Notes under the pieces: model-generated
The model's input: only the letters and a program-made list of their open reading frames with translations
What the model was told of the DNA's origin: nothing
Databases searched by the model: none
NCBI GenBank assembly: GCA_000328365.1
Contig: KB311872.1
Span: 14,021 to 78,020 of the forward strand
From: Capitella teleta
Taxonomy: Eukaryota; Annelida; Polychaeta; Capitellidae
Length of the DNA stretch: 64,000 bases
Direction: 5' to 3'
Made by a program: the position numbers and the translations under genes
Shown: piece after piece, positions 33,481-45,200 of the stretch
Layout: every line of letters starts with the position of its first letter
Position numbering within the stretch: the stretch's first letter is position 1

Positions 33481-36400
33481 CCCTTTGCGAAGGAGGATGC
33501 GGACAGTAGGGATTTTGCCTGAACCCCGACCAATGTTCTTGTCCGTTTAATTCAGGGACTGGAACATGCGTTGCTGGTGAGTGATATGAGATTTGATCTT
33601 GCATTTTAAAGCCATTAACACCCACTGACCCAGGTCACTGCGACGTCAATGACTGCTTCCCAGGGCTGTGTGCTGAAGATGAGTGCAGTTGCTCGTCGGG
33701 ATATTCCGGAAGTAATTGCAACACAAGTCAGTCAAATCAATGGCTGTTGTATCCATATCAACTTCTCAAATGTTTAGTTCTCGGTGGACCGCATTTTGAC
33801 AAATGTAATGTTGAGCTTGAATCCGACGTTGGTCGCAATGAAGTGGAAACGGTCTTCTCTGGTGGATGCACGCCCAAAAACCAACAGCCAGATAACACTC
33901 ACTGGATCAGCGAGAGAGATCTTTCGGCTGTTGTCATGAATTGGGAAGTCGGCCATAACAGACCAGAGGATATTCCGCTTGTGCCAGACTTCATAAGACG
34001 TGACAAGCAGGGCATTATCAGCACCCACGCTGAGATTTATCACTTTGATGCAACAAGTATGTATTCAAATTGCATCAATCTCGAAATCGATAATTTCAAT
34101 TCAACCTAAAAGACGAAATCGAAGAGCGAATGTGGACGGTTAATTGCAACGTAGTTAGCGACACTAACCCCAAACTACTTGCTGAATGCCGTGATATAAC
34201 TCAGTCATACCCAGGGACATTAGGACTAGGCCACAAGCATAGGTAAGTCCTGCCCACCAACAACTAATGAGAACAATAACTAGCCACTTGTATGTTTTCA
34301 CAGATTGCGAATTGAGTTGCATTCTTCAGCAGGCGGCTTCAAAGAAGTAAACGATTGGAGAACAGGAAAATTAAAAAATGTGTCGTACGTTGCAGCAGTG
34401 GAAGATTACTACGAATTTGTTGTAGTTTCTTTTGATTTTGTTCCTCCGAAGCATTGCACAGAGCTTGCTGGGAATTGCATTGATCGCGAAGAGCCTGGAG
34501 TGAGCCCCGGGGAAGAATTCACAAAGGTATCGAAGCTGAACAGATTCAATAGTTGAGTTCACAACAGTTTATTTAATATCATTCAGAGTCCAACAATCGA
34601 ACTTGGAGCATTTCAATGGACTGACGAAGACTCAACTCTACTCTGGTACAACTTCTCCATTTTTGCAATGTCGGTTGATTCTGAAGGAATGTTGATTCCC
34701 AACTCAAATCCGATAGATTCAGTGAATGTTTTGGCCGAAGACTCTGAGTACCGCACTTATGACCTGCCCAACAGTGGCATGTACTCTTTGGAGGTAAAAG
34801 TTGCAGACATTGCCGGGAACTTTCGTCGAGCCAGAGGTTTTGTCCTGTACGATGACGAGAGTCAGGTGACAACTACGGATACACCAATCAGCTGTAGCAA
34901 CTGTGAAACAACCAAATCTGGCGAATGGTTCCACAGTAAAGATGACGATATCAACCTTGTCTGGACTGGACACTTCACCAATGACTTCCATGAAAAAAAT
35001 GGACTACTTAACGCCGTGCGTCCATGGGACCAAGATGAAGGACTCATAGATGACGTCACAGGAAACAGAACAATTGAAGCCATTCCCAGTTGCAGAGGCA
35101 TTGTCCAGTTCAGGTACATCGTAGATTACAACCTAGAACAGACGAAACCACCCCATGACAAGGAATGGCAAACTGTAACGCCCTTGGCAACAACCGAGGT
35201 CCTTCACGGGGAAAATCTCAATCTCGATGACGGCGAAACTGTAGTGGTGTGGATTGAGGCGTCTGATGTAATGGAAAATTCACTGATCAGCCGGCATGTC
35301 ATCAACGTGGACAGTACTTCAGGCAGTAAATACAACGAAAAATTTGTAGCAAACATGAACTTCGACCAGAAATCCCCGTTTACGTTTGCATCTAGGTACA
35401 GCCAAGAGCACCCGAGTGAACCAGAGCCTGATATGTATATTATTTTAGCTTACAAGTGAGTTATGTTGATACCGACAGTGGCACTGGAAGTATCTCGTAT
35501 ACGTTGCTTGATGCTGATGATGACATGAAAGCACTGCAGAATATGACATTTGAAGCCGAAATACTGGACGAGGTTAGTTGTTTGAATGTTAAGTACCATT
35601 GATGCACGTTTTTACATCGAAGTTTGTTGTATTGCCAGACTAAGGAAAGTTGTTTAGTCAGGGGAGATTGCTATTGCACACCTGCTATGGGCTGCTTTGT
35701 AACTGAACAGAATTTGTTTATTAACAATTGCATCATCAAAGATTTAAGAGGCCATTCGTTCATCATGAACTACGTGTTCAACAACAATGCTGGATTGAAA
35801 ACTAGAGACTCCTACAATGTAAGTTAAATCTTCGCCATGCATTGGCCGTGCAGCATGAATTACTTTTCAGATTGGGCAAATAGATAACGTCAGCGGGCAA
35901 GATGAATGTCAGTAAACACTTGTTACTGCACGGCGTCGAGCAATGATGCAATTCATTTTACAGACCCACCCCCGAGCAACTTTGCTGTTACTCAGCAAAA
36001 AGGCAACGAGGTAATCATCAAATGGTCCAACCCAGTAGCATGCTACGAGATTCAGGGAGTGACTATGTTTGTTGGGAGTAAGAGACGGATTGATTCACAA
36101 GAGGTTCTCAGTGAAATTATCCTGAACAAATTGCAACCAGAAACGGACTATACATTCACTGTGAGATTGAATTACGAAGGGGATAAATCAAGTCCCGTTT
36201 ACGATTATGTGTTCAACACTGGGTCTTGCACTCCTGATACACCGAATTGTAAGCATGCAAACTTGTTTACCTGATCTCTTGATTAACTCTGTTAACAGGT
36301 GGTGACGATTCTGGATCACAAGTCGGCTTGATTGTTGGAATAGTGGTCGCTGTACTTCTTTTGCTGCTCATCGGTCTGGTTGTTGGAATGATGGTTTTGA

Positions 36401-37879
36401 GACATCGGCAGAACAAAGATGTTGTACCACGGAGAGTCAGAGATACCATGATAGACATCCGCAACCGCTTGAGCTTTTTGGCTCCTCCACCGTACTCTGA
36501 AAGTGGAAACAAAACGGTTGCAAGTGGCAATGAGTATTCAATGGAACACTCGGGTGTTGAAGTAAATCATTGTAATTGACATCGATTCACTCACCATTCT
36601 TTATCATCACAGGGCAGACTCAAAGTATCATATGTGTTGAGTAACCAGCCTCATTTAGGTTTCACTGCAGACGAGGATGACATTTACTTGTATGGCACGA
36701 GCGGAAGTTTGAAAGACCTCTGGACAAGGTCCGAAGATAGAGTGGTAATTGGTGATACCATTATTTCAGGCCGATTTGCAGTCATCAAAAAAGGAGAACT
36801 CCAGACAAGTGAGGGAAAGAGGGCAGTTGCCTTGAAGATGCTGAAAAGTAAGTAGCTCAAGACTCAAAAGTTCAGAATTACTTTTTTTTTACTTTTCACA
36901 GATAATTTATCGGAAGATGATAGAATGCTGATGACTGCCAAGATGAATTTTCTAGCTTGTGTGCCCTACAATGAGTTCATTGTTAATTTAGTGGGAGCAG
37001 TTCAAGATGGTATGCTAGTCACTTCTGAACCATTTCAGTATACTTGAATTATTTTTGTGTTGCACAGTTCCGATCTTGTTTCTGGAATTATGTGAAATGA
37101 CGTTGAAAGAATGGTTGGATCATGTCAAGAAAACACGTGGTCAAAAAGATGACGACATGATTCAGTTTGCATCTCACATCAGCAAGGGCATGGAGCACAT
37201 CCAGGCAAAGGGCATCCTCCATCGCAGGCTTGCTGCCAGAAATGTCTTCTTGGCCAGATCTGCTGCTGTTGGCCTGATTGCTAAAGTTTCTGGATTCGGT
37301 CCGATGCGAGGTGAAGAGGGGAAATATGGCAAGAAGGTTGCAGATAGGATTCCCATTAAGTGGATGGCACCTGAGTCGCTGACGAAGGAGGAAGGCAAGG
37401 AGCGAGTCTACACGAAGGAGACAGATGTTTGGTCGTTTGGCATCACGTTGTGGGAGATCTACAGCTTGGGTTTGTTCAAACCAAATCGACTTTTCTCTTG
37501 ATTTTAATGAAATATTGTGATAGGAGAGACTCCGTATCCGACACAGAAATCTCACAGCGTGGAGGACTTGCTCCGATCAGGATACAGACTTCCCAAACCA
37601 GAGAACTGTCCTGTTCCACTGTGAGTTAAACAGACAGAGCAAAGTTTCACATGATAATTCATCGATACTGTAAACAGGTATCACAACATCATGGATCCAT
37701 GTTGGTTAGAAGATCCCAAGAAACGACCAACGTTTGAAGAAATCACAAGGCAGTGTGGTGAGCTCTTCCACGAGGATGAAGACAGCGAGTTCTACTATGG
37801 TCCAGCTCGTCAGTCTCCGTTTGACAAGGAAACCGAGTATGATGACATTGTAAGCACGTTGCAATATCGTGATCGGTAG
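33481..37879 (+). CDS. Receptor-tyrosine-kinase-like pseudokinase, copy B (EGF-EGF-X-FN3-TM-kinase), 5' damaged
   Basis: Sixteen exons match copy A exons 3-18 one for one: 33481-33576, 33634-33726, 33778-34056, 34113-34242, 34304-34526, 34587-35395, 35449-35572, 35639-35818, 35871-35907, 35964-36248, 36299-36561, 36613-36847, 36902-37009, 37068-37469, 37524-37620, 37678-37879. Phases are identical to copy A. It has the same domain order, membrane helix (LIVGIVVAVLLLLLIGLVVG), PPPY juxtamembrane motif, VALK, HRR and GFG as copy A. The tail differs (ETEYDDIVSTLQYRDR instead of EYVYDNVAHSVKSY). An in-frame TAG at 33507-33509 interrupts the first EGF domain (CGQ-stop-GFC; copy A has CGYKGFC). That exon is symmetric (phase 1-1), so skipping it would keep the frame. 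The rest is open, so the damage is young, or the transcript starts or splices differently, or it is a sequence error. Confidence 0.8.
37143..37803 (+). repeat. Gene-conversion tract, copy B partner of 27651-28310
   Basis: See the partner entry: the two introns inside it are also nearly identical between copies (the one at 37621-37677 perfectly so), whereas all upstream introns have diverged beyond alignment. Confidence 0.85.
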
Positions 37880-38196
37880 AACAGCAAAACCGTCAAATTC
37901 AGACGACAAAAATTATTGCTTTACTTTTGGCTTGTATCATTTATATTTCACTCCCTGTTAGGCTGAATAGGATTGTGATATCTCCTCTTACCTATCTATG
38001 ATCCACTATTTGTGTGATTTTTTTTTCTTTCTTTCTTTTGCTTCTGGCACCGGTTGAAGTGTTTGGTGCATTGGGTGTAACTGCAACCTGCTATTATTAC
38101 GCTTTATTCTACCCTTAGCTCAATATTTTGTAACAATTATACAAGTCATAATTATATTCAAATCATATTTCTATGCTTATCGCCTTATTGTACGTC

Positions 38197-38202
38197 AATA
38201 AA
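38197..38202 (+). promoter_or_regulatory. AATAAA polyadenylation signal of receptor copy B
   Basis: A canonical hexamer 318 nt after the stop. It is the first good one seen. Confidence 0.4.
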
Positions 38203-38583
38203 ATATATCTAATATGACACTATACCTACATATCAGAGAAATCGGTGCTATAATTATTAATATACTGTCGAATATCGCTGATTATTTAGAAATTATCGCC
38301 ATAAAGTATAAAATAATGAGTGATAAGTTCAAATTTAGTTCAAAGATGTTATCAAGTGTTTGAAGTGATGCTTTATTTTTCTCAAAATTAAAATTAATAT
38401 AGGAAAATTCCGCTTGTAATAAAGACTGATCAGTTATGGTGTTGATGGTGCAAGCCAACCACAAGTACAATACAGCCACCTAATTAATTTATAAAATGAA
38501 TACTAGCAGTCTTCCGGGCAAATTGAATAGATATCACCAAGGTCACAGAAGTCACAAAAAAACTAAAATTTGTTGCGAGAAGT

Positions 38584-38616
<33 letters not shown>

Positions 38617-38793
38617 GAAATCTCGCATTAAATTTTATGCCGAAATAATGAACAGTCATTGAGTATGAGCATAGCATCACGGTGATATTCTATAGAATGG
38701 GCGAGATCCTAACTCGTGTCGGCGCCGTCAGATTCACGCTACACACAAAAGCCCAAAATCACACCAACTAAGCGAGACATCGAGCAGGTTGAG

Positions 38794-38824
<31 letters not shown>

Positions 38825-38904
38825 CAAAAAAAAACAAAACAAAACAGTTCTATCCGCCGACAATAACTGAAGCCAAATTCGATTGTAATTCCAAAAGTCC
38901 ACTC
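38203..38904. other. Intergenic with homopolymer runs
   Basis: A 29-base T run at 38586-38614 and a 29-base A run at 38796-38824 stand about 180 bp apart in opposite sense. They could form a long hairpin or mark two retroposed ends. No gene was seen. Confidence 0.5.
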
Positions 38905-39120
38905 GGTTTGGCCAAAATCGGACGACGAATATGACTTCTGAGCGATGTAATGCACGTAAACAGCGTATTTAGGGACCTTAATTAGCTCAATGTAAACGCG
39001 GCCATCGCCATAGCAACGGAGCGTCGGAATTCATGCGGACGGGGATTTTACAACCAATATTGCATTATATTATTGAACTCTGGCTGATTTTGCGCCATTG
39101 TACTGAGAAGGGCTGGTAAT
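38905..39120 (+). repeat. Dispersed repeat, copy 2
   Basis: Partner of 6640-6805: shared words include AAAATCGGAC, CTTCTGAGCGAT, CAATGTAAAC, ATAGCAACGGAGCGTCGG-like and GGCTGGTAAT. It lies just after the A run. Confidence 0.55.
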
Positions 39121-39576
39121 AAATGTAAGAATTCACACCCACACACCCACCCTTGCACGGACACCCTCGCACTGGGCTATGACGTCGTAACACCCCTGAC
39201 AGATTGGCGTAAGGGAATCTTGACTTTTTATATCTCATAAAGTAAGCACGTTGAATCCGCAAATGGCTAAAAAATGACAATAATTATATTATGTGAGGGT
39301 TCACGGCAAATCAGGTCACATGGGTCGGGATAAAATGTTGAGGCTCCAGCGGATAGATGACGCTCTCCTGGGTATTTTGGTGCAAAAATCATGTAGATAT
39401 TTCAAGGGGTGGCAAATTTACAGCGATTTGAAGTCCAAAACTTCCAAAACCGTCATTCTGAGAAATGCGATCGCCATCAAAGTCTTGATTACTATTATTA
39501 ATATTCATTTTGGCATATTTCAGGCCACAGGTATCATATCACGATGAAATTTGACATGCCTGTTTTCCTCATCCTG

Positions 39577-40210
39577 GGGCCGATTCCAGAAAGAAACTTA
39601 ACTTTGGGACTTAAGTTAAGTCCTCCAGGCGTTAAGTTAAGTTTTCAAGTTAAGTCGATTCCACAAACGCATTTTTGCTGAACTTAACTTAAGTAGCCTA
39701 AGTCGGATTTGGCTATCTGCCAAGGAATGTATAAGACATGGCGAGACATTTGATCAGTGGTAAACGTACCTTACAACATGACTTTTATGAATTGTTTATG
39801 ATTTTTCCAAAACTTGATCGAAAACGAAAGCATCACAAACGCGAAATGCGAGTGTATAGCGTCGTTGATTCCTAATCATAACGCAACAAGTGCTCTTTTT
39901 CCCGCTTCACAATCATAACGTTTTTGTTTTGTTTTTTCATAACGCTTTTTTTTTTTTTTTTTTCTTAACGCCTTCCAGAGCGTTGCTCCTGTCTGGAAGG
40001 CTCCTTCTAGGTATTGACACCATAGCGTTAATCCGGCGTCTTCTGATCGGCGCCATCTTGAATTCACTAAGTTTGATTTAAGTCAGGTGGAGAGGTCACT
40101 TAAGTTTTGCAGGGTCTAGAGGACTTAAGTTTGTTTCTGGAATCGTTTTAGTCAACTTAACCCCTCCCGAACTTAGTTTTACCACTTAAGTTTCTTTCTG
40201 GAATCGGCCC
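39577..40210. mobile_element. Harbinger-like non-autonomous transposon with CTG target duplication
   Basis: The left end starts GGGCCGATTCCAGAAAGAAA and the right end is its exact inverse; the inverted match is 25 bp long. The element (634 bp) is flanked on both sides by CTG (39574-39576 and 40211-40213). A 3-bp CWG/TWA duplication is the habit of PIF/Harbinger elements, from which I infer the superfamily. Inside both ends, short TTAAGTTAAG repeats are frequent. There is no transposase frame. Confidence 0.8.
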
Positions 40211-40430
40211 CTGGTGCCTATTACATGCAAGTTTCATAGAGATTGAGCTTTAGCAAAAAAATAGTTACAATGTATTACAATGATTTTAAGGGACACCAGT
40301 TTCCAGGCTGAAAAAAAAAAAAACATGAAAAATCACTGAATCCGAACTAAAGATAGAGATACATAATTTATTTGCTATTCAAACTACAGTAAAAACAACT
40401 AAATTTGATTCTCCTTGTACAAAGGTAAAG

Positions 40431-40505
40431 GTGAAGGTAGTGGTGGAAGTGGAGGAGGAGGTGGAGGTAGGGGTGGAGGTGGAGGAGGTAGAGGAAGAAA
40501 AGGGC
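40431..40505. repeat. GGA/GGT-rich purine microsatellite
   Basis: Repeats of GGTGGA/GGAGGA on the plus strand. On the minus strand one frame across it reads a proline-rich stretch (LPLPPPPPPLPPPPP) and another a Ser/Thr stretch, after a good acceptor at about 40560. It could be a terminal exon of an unseen minus-strand gene, but the repeat alone explains the open frames. Confidence 0.5.
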
Positions 40506-41233
40506 GATCGAGGAGTGCCATTATCGTTCTCGTCACTGTCAGGCCTAGCATCAGAACTGAAAAAAGAGTGCATAATGTAGTGAATATGTATGTATGCTAA
40601 CAATAATTAAATTTGATTATCAGTGTAAGAATTTCTAGAAGCTTTATTAGTACAGTACTAATTTATACTGCATTTATAAAAGCAGTTTATGAAGCAAGAT
40701 ATGGAGGAGGTGATGAGTTATAGGTGATGAGGGGCGGATGTTGAAAATGACAGAATGATGGATATTCAAGTAATAGGCCAGTCAATTCAGCACTGAAAAT
40801 AGTCAGTGCGAAACAAATTGCAGCATAATTCATTTTTAGTGGAATACATGAGGAATGACCCCCTTATAACCATACTCAAAAAATCGAATTGTATGTTTCT
40901 CTCATTTAAATACATTATATTTTCATCAGAAATAAAACCACCCTTATATTTTGAATTAGTGGCAGCATGCCAGCGGATGCTATTTTGTTTAAATACTGAT
41001 ATTAAATATCATGACAAACAAGTAACCAATTATATATTATTTGGTTGCATCGATATTCATGGAAATCGGAAGGTATGGATACTAGTAGTGAGGATCTTCT
41101 TCAGTATAGCAAATCGCAGCATTTTTCTGAGCTTAGTCCATTCACACATAGTGCCACTCATTGTGAAATAATATACAGTTATTTTAAAGTATTTTATAGT
41201 TCTTATATCTTACATAAATCGATAATCAAAGTT
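40506..41233. other. 3' flank of the sulfotransferase, nothing else recognised
   Basis: AT-rich. A plus-strand 121-codon frame at 40806-41171 shows no recognisable domain. Confidence 0.35.
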
Positions 41234-42232
41234 TCAACAACAGTCGTCGCCAGTGAATTTCTGCAAAGAGCAATATGCTGTTTTCATGGAAAAATTGAAT
41301 CCATATCCAAAAATGTCCATATCCGTCTGGTAAATATCGAGCAGTTTGTCATAAATCTTCCGTGACACATTCTCAAACTGCCATAGATGAGTCTCCATAG
41401 AGTGCAACCCTGTACTGCGATGCGCGTGAATAGCTGGTAGATGATCTCCCAAGCCTAAAGCAGCCATTATATCTCCACTATCTTGTTCAACCGTTTCAGT
41501 CCGACTGATGTAATCGTATCGAACCAAACATGGTTTGCTATTCCGGAAGGTCCCCCAGTGCGGATTACTGGAACCAATGGCAACAAAATTAGCAAACTCA
41601 TCAAAAGTAGCTAAGTCGCCTTCATTGTAACTCCCACGAAATTTCCTAATGATCCGTTTGCCGATTGTCTTCCGATACGGCGAATCCTTCATCACCAGCT
41701 TATCTCTCCAGGCCGACACTAAGCGGTCAAGTGGGTGTCGAACGACGAGCATTTTGCGGTATGTTTGCAACCGATCGCGAGCCTCTTTCTCAGGCAATGA
41801 ATGCAAATGTTTGAACCCATATCGCTCAATGCCTTTTCCCCGTATCCACGTGTGTCCCTTTTTCCATTTCCCTGATGCTCTCACAAAATGCTTCAACCAA
41901 CTCGTGCTCGCTGCCTTTTCGAAGCCACAGTACAGCAACTGATGTTTATCGTCAACCAGGAAATTCGGGAAGGAAGATATCGAAACCTGAGAACTGTTGT
42001 GCCATTGTAGTTCTCCATGTTGTTTGCACGCCGACTCCACTCCCTGTATCCGTTGTTTGTGAGTACACAATTGGGGCTTCTCAGGTGGAGCAGTATTGCT
42101 CACCTCGACCTCATCATCAAGGTGGCTCACTTGTCGCTGAGTCACGAGAGATAATCCGCTCAGGTAGATTCCACAGGAACATATCAATATTCCACATGCG
42201 AGTATTTTGACATGCAATTTTAGTCGTTTCAT
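41234..42232 (-). CDS. Golgi carbohydrate sulfotransferase (HNK-1ST / CHST8-14 type)
   Basis: A single uninterrupted 332-codon frame. It transfers sulfate from PAPS to a sugar on glycoproteins or proteoglycans in the Golgi lumen. Residues 7-30 are a signal-anchor helix, giving type II topology. The 5'-phosphosulfate-binding loop is CGFEKAASTSW (102-112), where many relatives have PKVGCTNW. The 3'-phosphate-binding motif VVRHPLDRLVSAWRDK (163-178) is near-canonical. The later family block is present as NPHWGTFRNSKPCLVRYDY (223-241). N-glycosylation sequons occur at NSS (79) and NVS (288). Length fits the family (about 330-420). It has no introns, unlike the receptor genes; either the family is intronless here or the copy was retroposed. 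The acceptor sugar cannot be read from the sequence. Confidence 0.9.
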   Translation of the reverse strand: MKRLKLHVKILACGILICSCGIYLSGLSLVTQRQVSHLDDEVEVSNTAPPEKPQLCTHKQRIQGVESACKQHGELQWHNSSQVSISSFPNFLVDDKHQLLYCGFEKAASTSWLKHFVRASGKWKKGHTWIRGKGIERYGFKHLHSLPEKEARDRLQTYRKMLVVRHPLDRLVSAWRDKLVMKDSPYRKTIGKRIIRKFRGSYNEGDLATFDEFANFVAIGSSNPHWGTFRNSKPCLVRYDYISRTETVEQDSGDIMAALGLGDHLPAIHAHRSTGLHSMETHLWQFENVSRKIYDKLLDIYQTDMDIFGYGFNFSMKTAYCSLQKFTGDDCC

Positions 42233-45200
42233 AGCTGAGGTGCAAATGAAGCAGGTACTAGTATCGCTGAGAAAGATATTTAAACAAATTACACCGTTGG
42301 TGATGTGATAGGATCATAATTATTTACGTTCAATCTTATTACGATAAGATATACAACGTTTTCGTTTTTTTCCCCACAACTCTCGAAAATCTCGAAACTC
42401 AATACTTTGACAAAATCGTGGTAACAACAGCCGCTATTATTCAAGCACTGGACTCAATGAAAGCATTGTTATGCTCCAAGCACCCAGATATCTAACTGTT
42501 AACATATGGGTGCAACCGTATTTGTTCAATTTTTTTTTTCTGTGCAAACAGTTCACAAATAGACCCATTCCTTTTTATGCCTTCCACAGTATTGCAACAG
42601 ACGAAACCTTTTATTTAATCTTTAGATTAAATTGAGGTTTGTATACCATATGTGTTCTTCTGTAAAATTCGCGTGAATGCAGGAAACGACCTGATTGATT
42701 CAGTCATTCAAGAATCAGCCATTATGTTGATTTAGCTTGTGATATGTGGGCATCGAATTATAGTGGGATTTATACTCAAACGTTTCTTTTTGAAGAATAT
42801 AAGGCGGTACCGTTTGGCGGCTTTATTTAGAGTTTTCATTTTACCGTTTTGTTATAACCCTGTTATTGGTCTCAAGAATAGAAGTCAAACGTTATGATTC
42901 GGTTGTTAAGTTGCATGTATACTTATACACTTGTAACCCTGTTCTACAACCAACAATGCAGGCCTACTTATCCAGATCATCAGTCCAAAGAGGTAATCTA
43001 TTATTTACAAAATCAGATGAGCCCTTGAATAATATGAAATGTCATCAGTTGCATGGCGCTTCATTAGGTTCATTACAACCCCTCTGCTTTGTTTTGATTT
43101 TATGAAATAAACATTATTGCTGCTATCAAAACCACAGTCTCTCAAACAAAAGAACAAAAACAAAAGAATAGCGTGAAGACGATATTCGCGCTAGTTCCAC
43201 AAGTTGTAACCGATGTCTACACTGAATCATAACGTAAGGCATACATTATAGTTCTCCTCAAACAGTCTTCTTCAAAATTATTGAAACAGTTCAAAAGATC
43301 TAGGAAAAATAAGAATGGAAATATATCAAGGAGAAGAATATTCGTAAATTTGTAGCAAATATGCATTTGTATATTACAGGAAACGACCCCTGGATATTAT
43401 TTCTTTCTCTTGAGCACCTCGCAGTCAAGTTGTGCATAGCCGAATTATTGTTTATTGATATCCTAATATATTTCTCTATATAATATAACATTGTATACAT
43501 TTGTATTTAACGTGTTTCATTATCTATTCCAAGATATATAACATTATAATGTATTAGGACTTATATATCATTGCTATGATATTTGCTCATAATTATTATC
43601 CTCGTGTGTGTCCTAACTAGGCGGGACCAAGGCGAATGAAGACGATATCAACCAATTACAAATAATTACATCATTTCTGCCATCTTCTTTGATTATTAAT
43701 TAATTAATAAATAAATAATTGAATCTAATTCATTTACAATTAACGTGATAATGATTCCCCTATATTGCGAGACGTTGTTCTCAATCGCTTCATTTTGAAG
43801 AGTAAAGCAATATTTTCCCTGGGGCCTTTGCAGCTATTTGCCTCTCATAAAAATTTCTATGAGCCATTATAGTTTTATTATAGTTTTATGGTGGACACAT
43901 AAATAAATATTTGTGGCCAACGTCTTTGTTTCTGGGAATTCACGTCAATTGCGTGATTTGTGACCCAAACGCACTGTCGGTTGCGATGCTCAAATCGAAT
44001 CCAATAACGACGACCGGGCGAAATTTATGCAAACCCCGAATTATATCTTTATTAATAATTAAGCAACTGTTCAATGTTGCAATTCGCCGTTTTGGAAAAA
44101 ATGTCGTTGTATTGTTCGGTCATGTGAGTTGCATGCATATACACTGGGGGCGTAGATCCTTTCCAAGCCAAGTCACCCCAGTTGATGCAATGGTGACATC
44201 ACCACATGCAAACTGAAGTCACAATGTTAATGAACCCTGGGTGCGAAAGCCAGACGTTTCTAATGAAAAAAAAAAAAGCCCCACAAAAACAAAAAACAAA
44301 ACAAAAACAAAAACAAAAACAAAAACAAAAACAAAAAACGAAACCAATATGTGTGAAAAACTGTACAGTATAAATAAAGCTAATCAGATCAGAATAATGT
44401 TGAAATTTAAAACATTTCAATGATCATGTTTCATTTGTATGGGCATACTTAATCATACAATGCATGTGTATTACAAAACAATCAGGGGTTTCCCTTCAAC
44501 ATGGTGCCGGGCAGCTTTGATTGATAACAACCAACGCTTAATCTACTGTCGGCAAACGTACTTTAGGTGAAGTAATTTATTCAGTAAATAAGTCATTAAT
44601 TTCGCATATTGTACAGTTGTAATCACCGTATTTCGCTTTGGCGTTTCGTCTCGTTGGCTTGGCAACCCGAGTATAGCTCCAACGGTAAAGGCATCACGCA
44701 AGCAACAAGGCAGTTCGCGTATAGCGCTAGGCACTTATGCGTGCTACGCTATCATGTCAGTCCTCGGTTAGGCAGATTATACGATTCCAAATATCCAGAG
44801 TTTTATTTTGATATAGAATTGTTGATCACTACGAATGACGCTCTCAATAAGATTGTAACAGCATTGCGCAATGATAACTATACTAATAATATTATTATGA
44901 TGGGCGCTTTCGCTGAAGGGAGGCTTCACGCGAAATGATTAGCTGATAGCGTTACCTCTGGGGAGATTTCACCTCAAAGTTGACGCGAAGGGTGGCAGTG
45001 GTCAGTAACTCTGGAGCAAGTGTTTATTCAACTTGTCTTTTTTTCTTCAAATAGAGTGACACTCCGATTGCAGTACCAACGACCTCTGCTAAACTGTGCT
45101 CGCATTAGACGGGGTGCTGATCACAAAGAAGCAACTGCCGCAGGGGAAAACAGATTACGCTCGAAGGATAAGATTTCTGTTTCATTTAAGGAGGCTCAAT

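Noticed and set aside
40379-40603. Proline-rich or Ser/Thr-rich minus-strand exon
   Set aside because: The open frames follow from the GGA/GGT simple repeat; a single acceptor is not enough.
44609-44938. 109-codon plus-strand frame
   Set aside because: No domain, no splice context and no polyadenylation signal; chance is sufficient.
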